Assembly (NCBI GenBank): GCA_021371955.1
Contig: JAJFVD010000012.1
Coordinates: 310,001-374,000, forward strand
Direction of reading: 5' to 3'
Source: Bacteroidales bacterium
GTDB lineage: Bacteria > Bacteroidota > Bacteroidia > Bacteroidales > UBA932
DNA length: 64,000 nucleotides
The first letter of the stretch is position 1. Every line of letters begins with the position of its first letter. A program made the position numbers and the translations under genes. Shown here in pieces: positions 35,234 to 43,589 of the stretch. The notes under the pieces are model-generated. The model saw only the letters and a program-made list of their open reading frames with translations. It made no database searches and was not told the origin of the DNA.

Positions 35234-35881
35234 TTATTTATTTTGGGATTCAATGAGCGGTTTCAGCGAGTTTTCGTAAATTTTCCTGCTGATAAGCCTG
35301 TAGTGTGGATTATAAGCTTTGCTATACTCCTCTGAGTGGTGGATTGCATAATTTCCGCCCCGTAGCAGTTTGTCAATAGATGCCGAATCCTCACTGGCAT
35401 TTGGAATTTGCGGATACAACTGCAGTACTATTGATTCAATTCTCTTCCACTCCACGCTCCATTGCTCGATTCCCGGAAACTCCGCCTCACCGGTGCTTTT
35501 GATGAAAGCGTCGAAAAAAGCAGGATAACTCACAATCCTATCTTTTAAAAGCGCCATGTCTACCCTTACGAATTTGCCCTCCCAGCCTGTAGTTTCCACA
35601 TAATCTACCTGCGACTTTCCTTTTACAACAGTCAGTTCCCTTCTGATATATGCCCCTGCCGATGCAGTATCTGCCACTATATGTCCGGGCCCGAACTTGT
35701 CCTGAAAGAAATTTTTATACAAATCCAATAATCGCGATTTGGGGTAATTCTCCATTTGCCACTTTGCCGCCTTCTCCACCCTCTCCTGAAAATTCCCATC
35801 CTGCGCCAAAGCAGCCCCCGGCAACAAAACGAAAATTGCACTAAAAACACAGGCTAAAATCAAAGACCTCAGAATATTCAT
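35234..35881 (-). CDS. Exported protein of unknown function
   Basis: A 215-aa protein with a signal peptide ending near GAALAQDGN. The mature part is helical and charged, with YPKSRLLDLYKNFFQDKFGPGHIVADTASAGAYIRREL and YAIHHSEEYSKAYNPHYRLISRKIY segments; the several His and Asp residues there could bind metal or form an active site, but no known motif is recognised. It is convergent with the M23-like gene (14 bp apart). It is the last core gene before tRNA-Met and the repeat-rich region. Confidence 0.65.
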   Translation of the reverse strand: MNILRSLILACVFSAIFVLLPGAALAQDGNFQERVEKAAKWQMENYPKSRLLDLYKNFFQDKFGPGHIVADTASAGAYIRRELTVVKGKSQVDYVETTGWEGKFVRVDMALLKDRIVSYPAFFDAFIKSTGEAEFPGIEQWSVEWKRIESIVLQLYPQIPNASEDSASIDKLLRGGNYAIHHSEEYSKAYNPHYRLISRKIYENSLKPLIESQNK

Positions 35882-36061
35882 AGGTTTTTTATATATCTTT
35901 ATAACATTGCTCGTTAGGTCAAAAATATATTATTTTGCTTTAATAAAGAAACGAAACGACGGCAAATGATTGTTATCACGTTTTAATTTGCATGTTCCCA
36001 CACTTAATCTCATTCAAATTACGGCCAGTCAATCCATTGTGAAAAATCATCCCTAAATAAT

Positions 36062-36091
36062 TTGTTACATTATATTTTTGTATTACTTTTG
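36062..36091 (+). promoter_or_regulatory. Promoter for tRNA-Met
   Basis: TTG at 36062-36064, a 19-bp spacer and TACTTTTG at 36084-36091 match the Bacteroidota promoter. The mature tRNA begins 13 bp after the box. Confidence 0.65.
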
Positions 36092-36104
36092 CACTCCCTA
36101 ACCC

Positions 36105-36178
36105 GGCGCGATAGCTCAGCTGGTTAGAGCGCATGATTCATAATCATGAGGTCCCCAGTTCAATCCTGGGTCGCGCTA
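36105..36178 (+). tRNA. tRNA with anticodon CAT (probably elongator Met)
   Basis: A 74-nt cloverleaf. The acceptor ggcgcga at 36105-36111 pairs with tcgcgct at 36171-36177, with a G-U at the first pair; the discriminator is A36178. The D-stem begins gctc, the anticodon arm is atgattcataatcat with CAT in the loop, and the T-arm is cccagttcaatcctggg. The lack of an initiator-type 1-72 mismatch argues against initiator tRNA. A lysidine-modified Ile tRNA is the alternative. The accessory region starts right after it. Confidence 0.9.
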
Positions 36179-36186
36179 CAAGAGAG

Positions 36187-36218
36187 CCCCTCTTTTGCTT
36201 ATGCAAAAGAGGGGTTTT
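36187..36218 (+). terminator. Intrinsic terminator after tRNA-Met
   Basis: cccctcttttgc (36187-36198) pairs with gcaaaagagggg (36203-36214) around a 4-nt loop, followed by TTTT. Confidence 0.85.
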
Positions 36219-37005
36219 GCTTTTTATTCCGGCAAGAGCCAGCTCTTGACCGGGGATAAAAAACAAAACCCCCGCAATGGCGCAGCCATGCGGGGCTCTT
36301 CTCTTGGGCTGTTTTGCCGACCATCTCAGGATCACCGAACGAAGAGAGGTAATCCTGGGGTTTTGCCGACCCCAACACCAACACTCACCCCTGGGGTCAT
36401 ATGGTACTAGTCTAATTATCAGCAATATAACAAAATCGCCAAAAAGTCTATTCTGCTGTAATTCAGTTCTGTACCAAATGACCCCAGGGGTACCATATAC
36501 ATTTAGAAGCCAATACACGGAATAGAAACCATCCAAAATTCGGAATAAGCTATTTTAATTATAGATCAACAGTTTGCATTTGCTGGTTAAATTGACCATC
36601 GCGTGCTGATTTTTTACGACCATATAGATCTGATGGTAAAATGGACCAATGCCGGATAAGATACCCAGTTATTATGTTATTAGCATTTAACTGTTTAATA
36701 GATTTTTTAGGTGGTCAAATTGCACCGACAAGAGTTAATCATATTATTCAGTTTTCCCATAATAGAAGGCAATCGGATTAAAATTTTACAAACTCTGGTT
36801 CTTAAATTGGAATATTAAAGTACAATAAATTTATTTTTTACAAGAACAAAATTTTGAAAATAAGAACTTTAAACATAACTTAGAGTGCTAATTTGTAAGT
36901 GATAAATAAAATTAGATTCCTCTATTATGGAGTTTTTACTTGCTTGCCTGAAATAATTTTTGGTGCAAGAAATGGTTATAAAGCAATCAACTTAATTTTT
37001 AAAAC
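36219..37005. repeat. Long intergenic region with hairpins and repeat remnants
   Basis: No gene is seen. It begins with two GC-rich hairpins: ccgg-caagagc/gctcttg-accgg (36229-36253) and ccccgca-a-tggc/gcca-tgcgggg (36270-36295). ttttgccgacc occurs twice (36311 and 36361). An inverted repeat pairs 36388-36407 (cccctggggtcatatggtac) with 36471-36490 (one mismatch). From 36574 to about 36760 lie copies of the dispersed repeats also found at 38.6, 39.75, 42.05 and 43.3 kb, with ttgcatttgctggttaaat and ggtcaaattgcaccgacaag cores. The GC-rich first part differs sharply from the AT-rich remainder. Confidence 0.7.
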
Positions 37006-37689
37006 ATGAAATATTGTTGTTTAGTAATTTTATCATGCCTTTTTTTCTTTTCGTTAGAAGCAAGAGAGGTTAAGATTTCTGTAATCCCATCAACGGCAAA
37101 AATTTACATTGATGGTAATTATGTGGCAGATGGAGTAACAACGGCATCCCTAAAGAAAAGGGATGGTTTTATTGTAGTTAAATTTGTAGAGGATGGTTAT
37201 GTAACACTTGAAACAAAAATTTTTGCAAGTGATAAACGTTCGGCAGTGGCTTATACTTTAAGAAGAGATGCTTTTTATGATGTAACTGTCGCGAGTGGCA
37301 TTGTTAATAAATATTTTGCTGTAAAAGTTTCAAAGGATTTATACTCCGAGGATCAAAGTGGAAAACGCAATACAGAGTTAGCTTGGAAAATGATTCATCA
37401 AGTAATTCTTAACTATTTTGATGAAATTCAAACAACAGATCTTGCTTCCGGTTTCATTCAAACGCCATGGCAATATAAAACATTTAGCGAAATTCAAATA
37501 TTAACAAGAACCCGAGTATCTGTAAAAGAAAGCAACTTAGGTGGTGATCTAACTTTTCAAATTAAAATATCTTCTGAGGCAGCTCCTTTGCTAGGTGTAA
37601 ATCAAGATGAATCTTTTAGAGAGATAAATAGAATTGTAAAAGAATTTGAGCCATTAATTAGCGAATTTCAAATAAGATTAGGGAAATGA
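37006..37689 (+). CDS. Secreted PEGA-like domain protein of unknown function
   Basis: A 227-aa protein with a signal peptide ending near FSLEA. Residues about 20-90 resemble a PEGA domain: VKISVIPSTAKIYIDGNYVADG, then KKRDGFIVVKFVEDGYVTLETKI, matching the family's 'P-x-A-x-V-x-I-D-G' pattern. The rest (WKMIHQVILNYFDEIQTTDLASG, EINRIVKEFEPLISEF) is not recognised. The stop overlaps the start of the next secreted protein by 4 bp (ATGA), so the two are made together. Confidence 0.7.
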   Translation: MKYCCLVILSCLFFFSLEAREVKISVIPSTAKIYIDGNYVADGVTTASLKKRDGFIVVKFVEDGYVTLETKIFASDKRSAVAYTLRRDAFYDVTVASGIVNKYFAVKVSKDLYSEDQSGKRNTELAWKMIHQVILNYFDEIQTTDLASGFIQTPWQYKTFSEIQILTRTRVSVKESNLGGDLTFQIKISSEAAPLLGVNQDESFREINRIVKEFEPLISEFQIRLGK

Positions 37690-38306
37690 AAATTATATTA
37701 CTAACGATTCTGTTATTTATATCGGTAAATCTTAAAGCTCAATTTTCTGATGAATTTGACGATAATAAATTTGGATGGACAGAAATCTCTGGAAAAGACG
37801 GAGAGGCTTTGATTATTGACGGGAAAATGAGAATAGAGTGTTTTCGAAGTGCTCGTTCAATTTATGAACCAATACTTACTTCAACAGGAGAGCCTAACTA
37901 CATTGAGACACATTTTTATGCTCCGATTGATATTAATAAAGATTTTTCTATCTCTTCAAATGTTTTAGTTAAAAAGATTAACGAAGACAATGCGTTTGGA
38001 ATTATTCTTGATTATATAGACGACGGTAATTATTTGTCGTTTGTTATCTCAGAAGGTAAGGCGATGTTACTTAAATTTGAAAATTATGATTTGGTTGGTA
38101 GAATTAGGGCAGATATAAAACTAAAAGGACAAAGGAAAGCTGAAGTAAACTTGAGAATAAAGAGTACATTTAAAAAAATTGAGTTTTTTGTTAACGAAAT
38201 GAAAGCATTAGAAGTTCGTTATCTAGATTTGACTTCGAATGGAGTAGGATTTTATGTTTTAGGTCAGCAAGTTGTAGAGTTTGATAATTTAATTATAAAT
38301 CAGTAA
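37686..38306 (+). CDS. Secreted concanavalin A-like (jelly-roll) domain protein
   Basis: A 206-aa protein with signal peptide MKIILLTILLFISVNLKAQ. The mature part begins FSDEFDDNKFGWTE and alternates strands such as FSISSNVLVKKINEDNAFGIILDYIDDGNYLSFVIS and VNLRIKSTFKKIEFFVNEMKALEV, the pattern of LamG/DUF1080-like lectin folds. No glycosidase catalytic motif is visible, so it more likely binds than cleaves. It is coupled to the PEGA-like gene. An unrecognised surface or periplasmic pair is the simplest reading. Confidence 0.65.
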   Translation: MKIILLTILLFISVNLKAQFSDEFDDNKFGWTEISGKDGEALIIDGKMRIECFRSARSIYEPILTSTGEPNYIETHFYAPIDINKDFSISSNVLVKKINEDNAFGIILDYIDDGNYLSFVISEGKAMLLKFENYDLVGRIRADIKLKGQRKAEVNLRIKSTFKKIEFFVNEMKALEVRYLDLTSNGVGFYVLGQQVVEFDNLIINQ

Positions 38307-38478
38307 GTTTTTTTATTAATAATTTGTCAGACCCCCTAAAAATTGAATATAATACAATTCAACAAAATCATTTGTTTTCACACGAAAGTTGACCTATCAA
38401 AAAAAGAATAATTTGGATAGATTTATCTTCTGACAAAAGAATTATGGCGCAAAAATGGCGCAAATCACAAAACAAATA

Positions 38479-38513
38479 ACCCTAACTGATTCATTAGCAA
38501 TTAGGGTTTGTTT
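38479..38513 (+). terminator. Terminator-like hairpin
   Basis: accctaa and ttagggt with a 15-nt loop, flanked by aaacaaat and ttgtttgttt, which extend the pairing imperfectly. It could end transcription from the PEGA/lectin pair 170 bp upstream. Confidence 0.4.
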
Positions 38514-38855
38514 GTTTAAGTACCCCTGAGAGGAAAAATATCCGAACTGTATTTGCTGATAATGTTGACTAATGTATATCGGACAAGATAAATATTTATT
38601 ATATTATTAATATTTAGCTAATTAATAGAATTTTTAAGTTCTCAAATTGCACCAACAAGAGTTAATCAGATTATCCAGCTTTTATAATCTGGTTGCAAGA
38701 AAAGCATATCCATAAAAGATAATTTCAAACTTTCGGAAGAACCATTAATGAAAGAATGCTCATAGAAGGGTGACATAGTCCAACAATGTTTTATACATCA
38801 TTACATTATCTCATTAAATTTATTAATTATCAAGTGTTGATTGATTCACTTTTGC

Positions 38856-38863
38856 TACATTTG
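38856..38863 (+). promoter_or_regulatory. Putative -7 box for the 186-aa secreted protein
   Basis: TACATTTG fits TAnnTTTG and lies 32 bp before the ATG. TTG at 38837-38839 has a short 16-bp spacer. Confidence 0.35.
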
Positions 38864-38895
38864 TAGGGTAACGATGTATAAAAATTAATCAACCT

Positions 38896-39456
38896 ATGAA
38901 AATAAAATTGATGATTGCTGTTTTATTTATAAATAGTGGCTTGTTATATTCTCAGTCTAATTGGATTGTTGATAATTTCAAGCCTTATCTTATAAATAAT
39001 TCATATAGTTCATACATTAGTAGAGCCAATAATGTGTTGACAAGTCTAACCGGCACAAACGAAAAAGTAGCTTTTCAGGTTATAAATTTATTTAAAGCAT
39101 TATCGGGTGAGGGTGATAATCAAATGCCTATTTGCTATTTCTTAATTGCACAAAATGCTTTAAATCTTACTTATTCTGCTACTCTCATAAAACCAAATTT
39201 ATATCTATATATATTTAATGTGGGAGGAATGTATTATTATTGTTTATACAATACAGATGTAAAAAAAGCTCGTGGCATAAAACTATATAGCTCTGCTCAA
39301 ACTTCTTCAGGGGGGCTCTTCTATAGTAGTTTCGGCGGAGGTGCTTATAGTTACTCTTTCTCCTGTATTTATAGATCACCTAATTTATTATATGATTTCA
39401 GTATAACTGAATTTAAGGAATTTCCGTATTATGGCTCTAACCCTTGCCTTAAATAA
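38896..39456 (+). CDS. Secreted protein of unknown function
   Basis: A 186-aa protein with signal peptide MKIKLMIAVLFINSGLLYSQ. The mature part is rich in Tyr, Ser, Asn and Gly (SSGGLFYSSFGGGAYSYSF, NVGGMYYYCLYNTDV). I recognise no family. AT-rich codon use and long repeat-bearing gaps on both sides suggest an acquired single-gene module. Confidence 0.55.
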   Translation: MKIKLMIAVLFINSGLLYSQSNWIVDNFKPYLINNSYSSYISRANNVLTSLTGTNEKVAFQVINLFKALSGEGDNQMPICYFLIAQNALNLTYSATLIKPNLYLYIFNVGGMYYYCLYNTDVKKARGIKLYSSAQTSSGGLFYSSFGGGAYSYSFSCIYRSPNLLYDFSITEFKEFPYYGSNPCLK

Positions 39457-39799
39457 TTTTGATTAATGGCTAAAAAGAAAACCCAACAGATAGATTTTGC
39501 ATTCTACACATATTTAAATCTTTTCTTGTCTGCCCCCCTAAATTTGTCAAAATCCCCGTTTAGGGGGTCAGACATACCCAACTCGCAACCGCCAGAAAAA
39601 TGACATATAAAATGATAAAAGGCTCAGAAGCAATGAGTAGTATAAGTATTGAATAAGCATTTAACCTTTCTCAAAGTATTAAGGAATATCACAGATAACC
39701 AAATTACTTAATTTAAAACAAAATTATTTGCATTAAACTATTGAGAAAAATAGATTAGAGTTAATCAGATTATCCAGTTTTTCCAAAAAGCAACAAACC
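39457..39799. repeat. Intergenic region with inverted repeat and dispersed repeat copy
   Basis: No gene is seen. gtctgcccccctaaa (39528-39542) is the inverted copy, with one mismatch, of tttagggggtcagac (39559-39573) around a 16-nt spacer. A fragment at 39757-39777 is identical over 21 bases to 38658-38678, part of the dispersed repeat. Confidence 0.65.
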
Positions 39800-40561
39800 T
39801 CAAACTCTTGCAATCTCCTTAATCATCCTCAACGTATTCAAATACTCTTTCGAACCCGCCATTTTCAATTTTTCGTAAATCTTTTTTGCCTCAAGTAATG
39901 AAGCATTTGCTTCTTTATATAATTTGCAATCTATCTGGATGCTAGCATGATTATATAAAGAATTTGCATAGTCCAGACTTTCACGACCCTGATCCTTTTC
40001 CAACAGTTTCAACATCTTTGCAGATGTTTCCAGAGCTTTGCCATGCTCATTTGTCGATAAATAAGCAAACGATAAATCCGCCAAAGTCCGGAGATAAATA
40101 TCCGGAACAGATGACTCATCACCTTTCATTATCATCAAGGCCTCGATGTAAAACTTGTCAAACTCATGAACTTGAACAATTTTTTTAAAACCTTCGGTAG
40201 AATCACAATGGCTAAAAATAAGCGGAATTATAATTTCATTATCAAACCTGTATATGTTTTCAGACGTCTCTAATGCAATAGCGATATCAACATTGTTTTT
40301 AAAATAATAGTCCAGTGCCTCTTTTTGCTTTCCGCCTTTTATCAATTCTCTAAAGTGATCCAGCATCTTTCTGGTAACAGCCATGTGGTTCATCACCGAG
40401 TCTTCAGTTAACCCGGAATTATTAATCTTAATTATCTTTCCAATAGTGCTTTTTCTGATGGAATCACTATTCGCTGAAATCATTACTTTTTCAACGCCTC
40501 TTTGGCCGCAACTTGCAGCCATAAAAACAGAAACGATTACTATTAATAAGTGAGTTTTCAT
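39800..40561 (-). CDS. TPR-containing lipoprotein
   Basis: A 253-aa protein with a lipoprotein signal (VFMAASCGQRG, Cys at about 19). Residues about 150-245 show tetratricopeptide-type helices: LADLSFAYLSTNEHGKALETSAKML, LDYANSLYNHASIQIDCKLYKEANASLLEAKKIYEKL. No histidine-kinase or HTH part follows. Probably a periplasmic protein-binding lipoprotein of unknown role. Dispersed repeats lie on both sides. Confidence 0.65.
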   Translation of the reverse strand: MKTHLLIVIVSVFMAASCGQRGVEKVMISANSDSIRKSTIGKIIKINNSGLTEDSVMNHMAVTRKMLDHFRELIKGGKQKEALDYYFKNNVDIAIALETSENIYRFDNEIIIPLIFSHCDSTEGFKKIVQVHEFDKFYIEALMIMKGDESSVPDIYLRTLADLSFAYLSTNEHGKALETSAKMLKLLEKDQGRESLDYANSLYNHASIQIDCKLYKEANASLLEAKKIYEKLKMAGSKEYLNTLRMIKEIARV

Positions 40562-40630
40562 TTGTGGAATACTTCTTAAGAAACTGACAGCAAGGTAGAT
40601 ATTTTATCGTTTACTTTATTGCAAAAGCAG

Positions 40631-40674
40631 GACAAATTGAACAATACATGCCGGATTTGATGGCCAATTTAACC
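40631..40674. repeat. Dispersed repeat copy
   Basis: gacaaattgaacaatacatg-ccggatttgatggccaatttaacc resembles 41966-42007 (shared caaattgaacaat and tgccggatt). Its reverse complement starts ggttaaattggccatc, matching the core at 36586 and 42066, so the same element occurs in both orientations. Confidence 0.6.
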
Positions 40675-40685
40675 AGAAAGAACAC

Positions 40686-41828
40686 TCATGCCTCTTCTCC
40701 TTTTCTTTTCTCAAATTCATCAATCCACTCTCTTAATTTCTGTTTTAACAACTGCTTATCCGGCAAATAGAACTTGTATTCTGAAGCATAAATTTTGGTA
40801 TCATGGGGTAATGTAAGCTCTACAAGAGTGTCTTTTTTTTCTTTGCATAAGAGAATACCAATGGTAGGCTTTTCATTTGGCAGCTTTACATATCTGTCGT
40901 AATAATTGACATACATCTGCATTTGTCCAAGGTCTTGGTGTTTAAGTTTGTTCGTTTTTAGGTCAATTAAAACATAGCATTGTAGTAAGCGGTTGTAGAA
41001 CACCAAATCGACAAAAAAATGTTCTTCGTCGAATGTAAATCGTTTTTGTCGGGATTCAAATAGAAATCCTTTGCCTAATTCAAGCAAGAAGAGTTGTAAT
41101 TTTGAAATTATAGCAGTTTCTAAATCCGTTTCACTATAAACCGAACTTTCGCTCAGCCCTAAGAACTCTAATGTTAATGGATTTTTTAGTAAATCGGTTG
41201 GCTCTTCCACTTGATGTCCCTCTGTGGCAAGTTGCATCACTTTCTCTTTGTCCCGGCTTAGAGCTAATCGTTCATAAAGGCTACTGTTGTATTGGCGTTG
41301 AAGTTGTCGTTCTGACCAATGTTGATTATTAGCTTCAATCTCATAAAAACTTCGTTCATCTGGATTTTCGATGCGCATCAATATTAAATAATGAGACCAA
41401 CTTAGACTTAAATTATTAAATTTTTGAGAAGGCACATCTTGAATTTGAGGCTCGCTAGATGGTCTATGACTAATTTCAATGTCTTTATTTTCTGTGGTTT
41501 GTAATCTGGCAGACGCTGTCTGCCAAATTGCTCTTTCTTGATATGTAAGAAAGAATTGACGCATATTTCTAAGGTTTCGCTCAGAATATCCTTTGCCAAA
41601 TTTTGCAGATAATTTTTCTGAAATTCCTTTTAATGTTTTATCTCCATAATCGGCACGGAGCATACCTTGTTGTTCATCTTCAATAATGTATTGCCCAATT
41701 CCAAAGTACGTGTGTACCATGATGAGGTTCACCGAAGAAACGACTCTTTGGTGAGCTAAAACAATTAATTTTTCAATTTTTTCATATAATTGAGATTCTC
41801 TCTTCGACTTCTCTATTTCTTGACTCAT
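40686..41828 (-). CDS. YhcG-type DUF1016 / PDDEXK nuclease-domain protein
   Basis: A 380-aa protein. Residues 1-100 form the DUF1016 N-terminal helical domain (SSVNLIMVHTYFGIGQYIIE, YSERNLRNMRQFF). Residues about 260-375 form the PDDEXK-like domain; DLVFYNRLLQCYVLIDLKTNKL supplies the D...(D)xK pattern. Homologues occur widely in mobile and defence regions, often near restriction-modification systems; the E. coli member is YhcG. No partner genes are adjacent. Between the halves lies a low-similarity segment (TTENKDIEISHRPSSEPQIQ) that looks like an insertion. Confidence 0.88.
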   Translation of the reverse strand: MSQEIEKSKRESQLYEKIEKLIVLAHQRVVSSVNLIMVHTYFGIGQYIIEDEQQGMLRADYGDKTLKGISEKLSAKFGKGYSERNLRNMRQFFLTYQERAIWQTASARLQTTENKDIEISHRPSSEPQIQDVPSQKFNNLSLSWSHYLILMRIENPDERSFYEIEANNQHWSERQLQRQYNSSLYERLALSRDKEKVMQLATEGHQVEEPTDLLKNPLTLEFLGLSESSVYSETDLETAIISKLQLFLLELGKGFLFESRQKRFTFDEEHFFVDLVFYNRLLQCYVLIDLKTNKLKHQDLGQMQMYVNYYDRYVKLPNEKPTIGILLCKEKKDTLVELTLPHDTKIYASEYKFYLPDKQLLKQKLREWIDEFEKRKGEEA

Positions 41829-42379
41829 ATTCGAATCTTTCTAATTGATATCAACTTATCTCTTACAAATTTAAGTTTTTTCGCTATATTTTAACTATAG
41901 AAATTGATTGGACTATCATAATTTTCAAAGTTGCAGATATTGAAGTTCGATATGGTGCAAAAACCGATCAAATTGAACAATGTGTGCCGGATTAAGCGGC
42001 CAATTCCTCCCGGAAACTAATAATGTTATTACTAATAGATTTATTATGTTATGTTGCATTTACTGGTTAAATTGACCACAACTTGCTCATTTTTGTTAAC
42101 AGATTACTTCTTAATGAACAACATGATAATAGGAACAAGATTCTTCGGCAGATTCTAGCCAAATTTGTCACAAAAATAATAGATTATTGTGACAAATAAA
42201 TTCGTTAAAATTTTTGTCAAAATAATGATTATTTTAAACCGTGAGCCCTTTGTGAGCCCTTGTGATTAACATATAACAATCTATATATTAATATTATATG
42301 TTTGGATTTGTCTTTTTGGTTATTGATTCATGAGCCCTTTGGGAGCACTTTAATTAAGTATGATGTTCCTTTGCCTGTA
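41829..42379. repeat. Intergenic region with repeat remnants and short direct repeats
   Basis: No gene is seen on either strand. 41966-42007 and 42053-42094 carry two of the dispersed repeat types; 42054-42078 matches 36574-36598 at 24 of 25 positions. gtgagccctttg (42241), gtgagcccttg (42252) and atgagccctttggg (42330) form a cluster of short direct repeats. The AbiEii-type toxin gene expected next to the AbiEi-like gene is not present here. Confidence 0.65.
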
Positions 42380-43222
42380 TTAGTCAATCTCTATTTGAGT
42401 ATTAATAATTACTTTCCATTTTTTGTTAATTGGACAATCTTTAACTGATTTTCGGTTTCTCAACGGAACAGTTCTTAGTTTTAATCCACATTTCTGGATT
42501 TTGTTCCATAAATCATTGGCAAGGGACTCAAATTCCAACTCTTCCTCCAACAGGTATCCAAGGCGTTGTATTACAGGCAAAGGAAAATATTCAAAAAATG
42601 CTGGATTAATGTTTTTTTTGAAATCAACTTCTTCTGCCAGCTCACTTAATACAGTTGCAGCTCGATTAAGACCTCCAATATTTTTCTCATACAATATCAA
42701 ATCCGCAGCTGTAAGTTCCGGAGATGATACTTTTATTGTCCCAGATGGTGTGTTTCTAGATACTAAGAATTCTTTGGGGATTTGCTTCCTGCAATAAAAA
42801 TTAATCTGTACCCTTTTTTTTGTTGTAGATCTAAGAGATGGTGGTTCAATCATTACAGAATATGTCTGTGGACTTTGATGGGCAGATCCAAATATCGCCG
42901 CTGCATTTAATAAGCAAACATAATAATCTTTATTGAGATGCTTCATCAATTGGTCTATAAACATATTTGCAGGTAATATACCCATTGAATAGTACTGTAG
43001 AGGAATGATAATATAAAATCCCTTCCAGACAGATAATATTTTACCTTTTCGAGTCAATCTGGTTAGTGAGTTTTTTAATACTTGTCCATTATGATTCGGG
43101 AAAGCTTCCAATACATCTTCAAAGGAAAAACTAATTTTTCCCCGTTTTTCCAGCTCTTCAACCCAGTCCTTAATCCAATTTATTTTATTATCCATCATGC
43201 GTAAATTACATTGCAACTGCAA
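42380..43222 (-). CDS. AbiEi-like antitoxin (type IV toxin-antitoxin), without adjacent toxin
   Basis: A 280-aa protein. The true start may be one of the two consecutive ATGs at codons 9-10 (MMDNKINWIKDW). Residues about 20-75 form a winged-helix region (ISFSFEDVLEAFPNHNGQVLKNSLTRLTRKGKILSVWKGFYII). The middle has the AbiEi-type YYVCLLNAAAIFGSAHQSPQTYSVMIEPP, and later KVSSPELTAADLILYEKNIGGLNRAATVLSEL. In AbiE systems this protein represses the operon and counters the nucleotidyltransferase AbiEii. No AbiEii gene follows, so it is an orphan or a stand-alone regulator. Confidence 0.75.
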   Translation of the reverse strand: MQLQCNLRMMDNKINWIKDWVEELEKRGKISFSFEDVLEAFPNHNGQVLKNSLTRLTRKGKILSVWKGFYIIIPLQYYSMGILPANMFIDQLMKHLNKDYYVCLLNAAAIFGSAHQSPQTYSVMIEPPSLRSTTKKRVQINFYCRKQIPKEFLVSRNTPSGTIKVSSPELTAADLILYEKNIGGLNRAATVLSELAEEVDFKKNINPAFFEYFPLPVIQRLGYLLEEELEFESLANDLWNKIQKCGLKLRTVPLRNRKSVKDCPINKKWKVIINTQIEID

Positions 43223-43589
43223 AAGTAATCATATTCTGATTATTTGCGCATATTTGTTGTAAGAACACCCCCAAGGGGCAAATTGCATCGTCCAGGGTTG
43301 ATCAGAATATTCGGCTTTTCAAAAAGCAAATAAATTTACCCATTTTTTCGTAAACAGTATTCCCTATTGTCAATTTTTTTGGGATTCTAAATTACCGGTT
43401 ACAATTCGCCAATTATACGAATAATACTCTGCCACATTACGGAATATAATCTAGCCATATTGCCGAATGAAACAATTAATTCTTATATTGGAGATAGTGG
43501 TGAATCTGCTAGAAATATTGACCAATCTATTCCATTACTAATTTCCTCCATTCCAAAACTAATTATAACTTTGCCAAAAGCAACACACC
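43223..43589. repeat. Intergenic region with dispersed repeat remnants
   Basis: No gene is seen. 43277-43319 resembles the core at 36712 and 38639 (caaattgca...ttgatcagaatattc). Two tandem-like segments, gccacattacggaat and gccatattgccgaat (about 43430-43470), repeat each other. A -7-like TAACTTTG at 43566-43573 precedes the nitroreductase gene. Confidence 0.6.

Larger units (their letters stand above)
38307..38895. repeat. Intergenic region with repeat remnants and a hairpin
   Basis: No gene is seen. gtcagaccccctaaa at 38326 resembles the inverted repeat at 39528-39573. tggcgca is repeated within 38444-38462. A hairpin pairs accctaa (38479-38485) with ttagggt (38501-38507) followed by T-rich sequence. 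From about 38577 to 38700 runs a degenerate copy of the 36.65-36.76 kb repeat; 38639-38678 matches 36712-36751 at 35 of 40 positions. Confidence 0.65.

Noticed and set aside
36105..36178. tRNA-Met as the att site of an integrated element with a duplicated 3' end
   Set aside because: I did not find a second copy of the tRNA 3' end downstream and there is no integrase gene, so tRNA-site integration is not supported beyond position.
36144..36536. A minus-strand open frame of 130 codons running into tRNA-Met
   Set aside because: Its end is the antisense of the tRNA (the familiar RPRIELGTS artefact) and it crosses several GC-rich hairpins; no initiation signal or family resemblance.
36574..43470. 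CRISPR array
   Set aside because: The repeats are few, degenerate, widely and irregularly spaced, occur in both orientations, and no cas gene is present.
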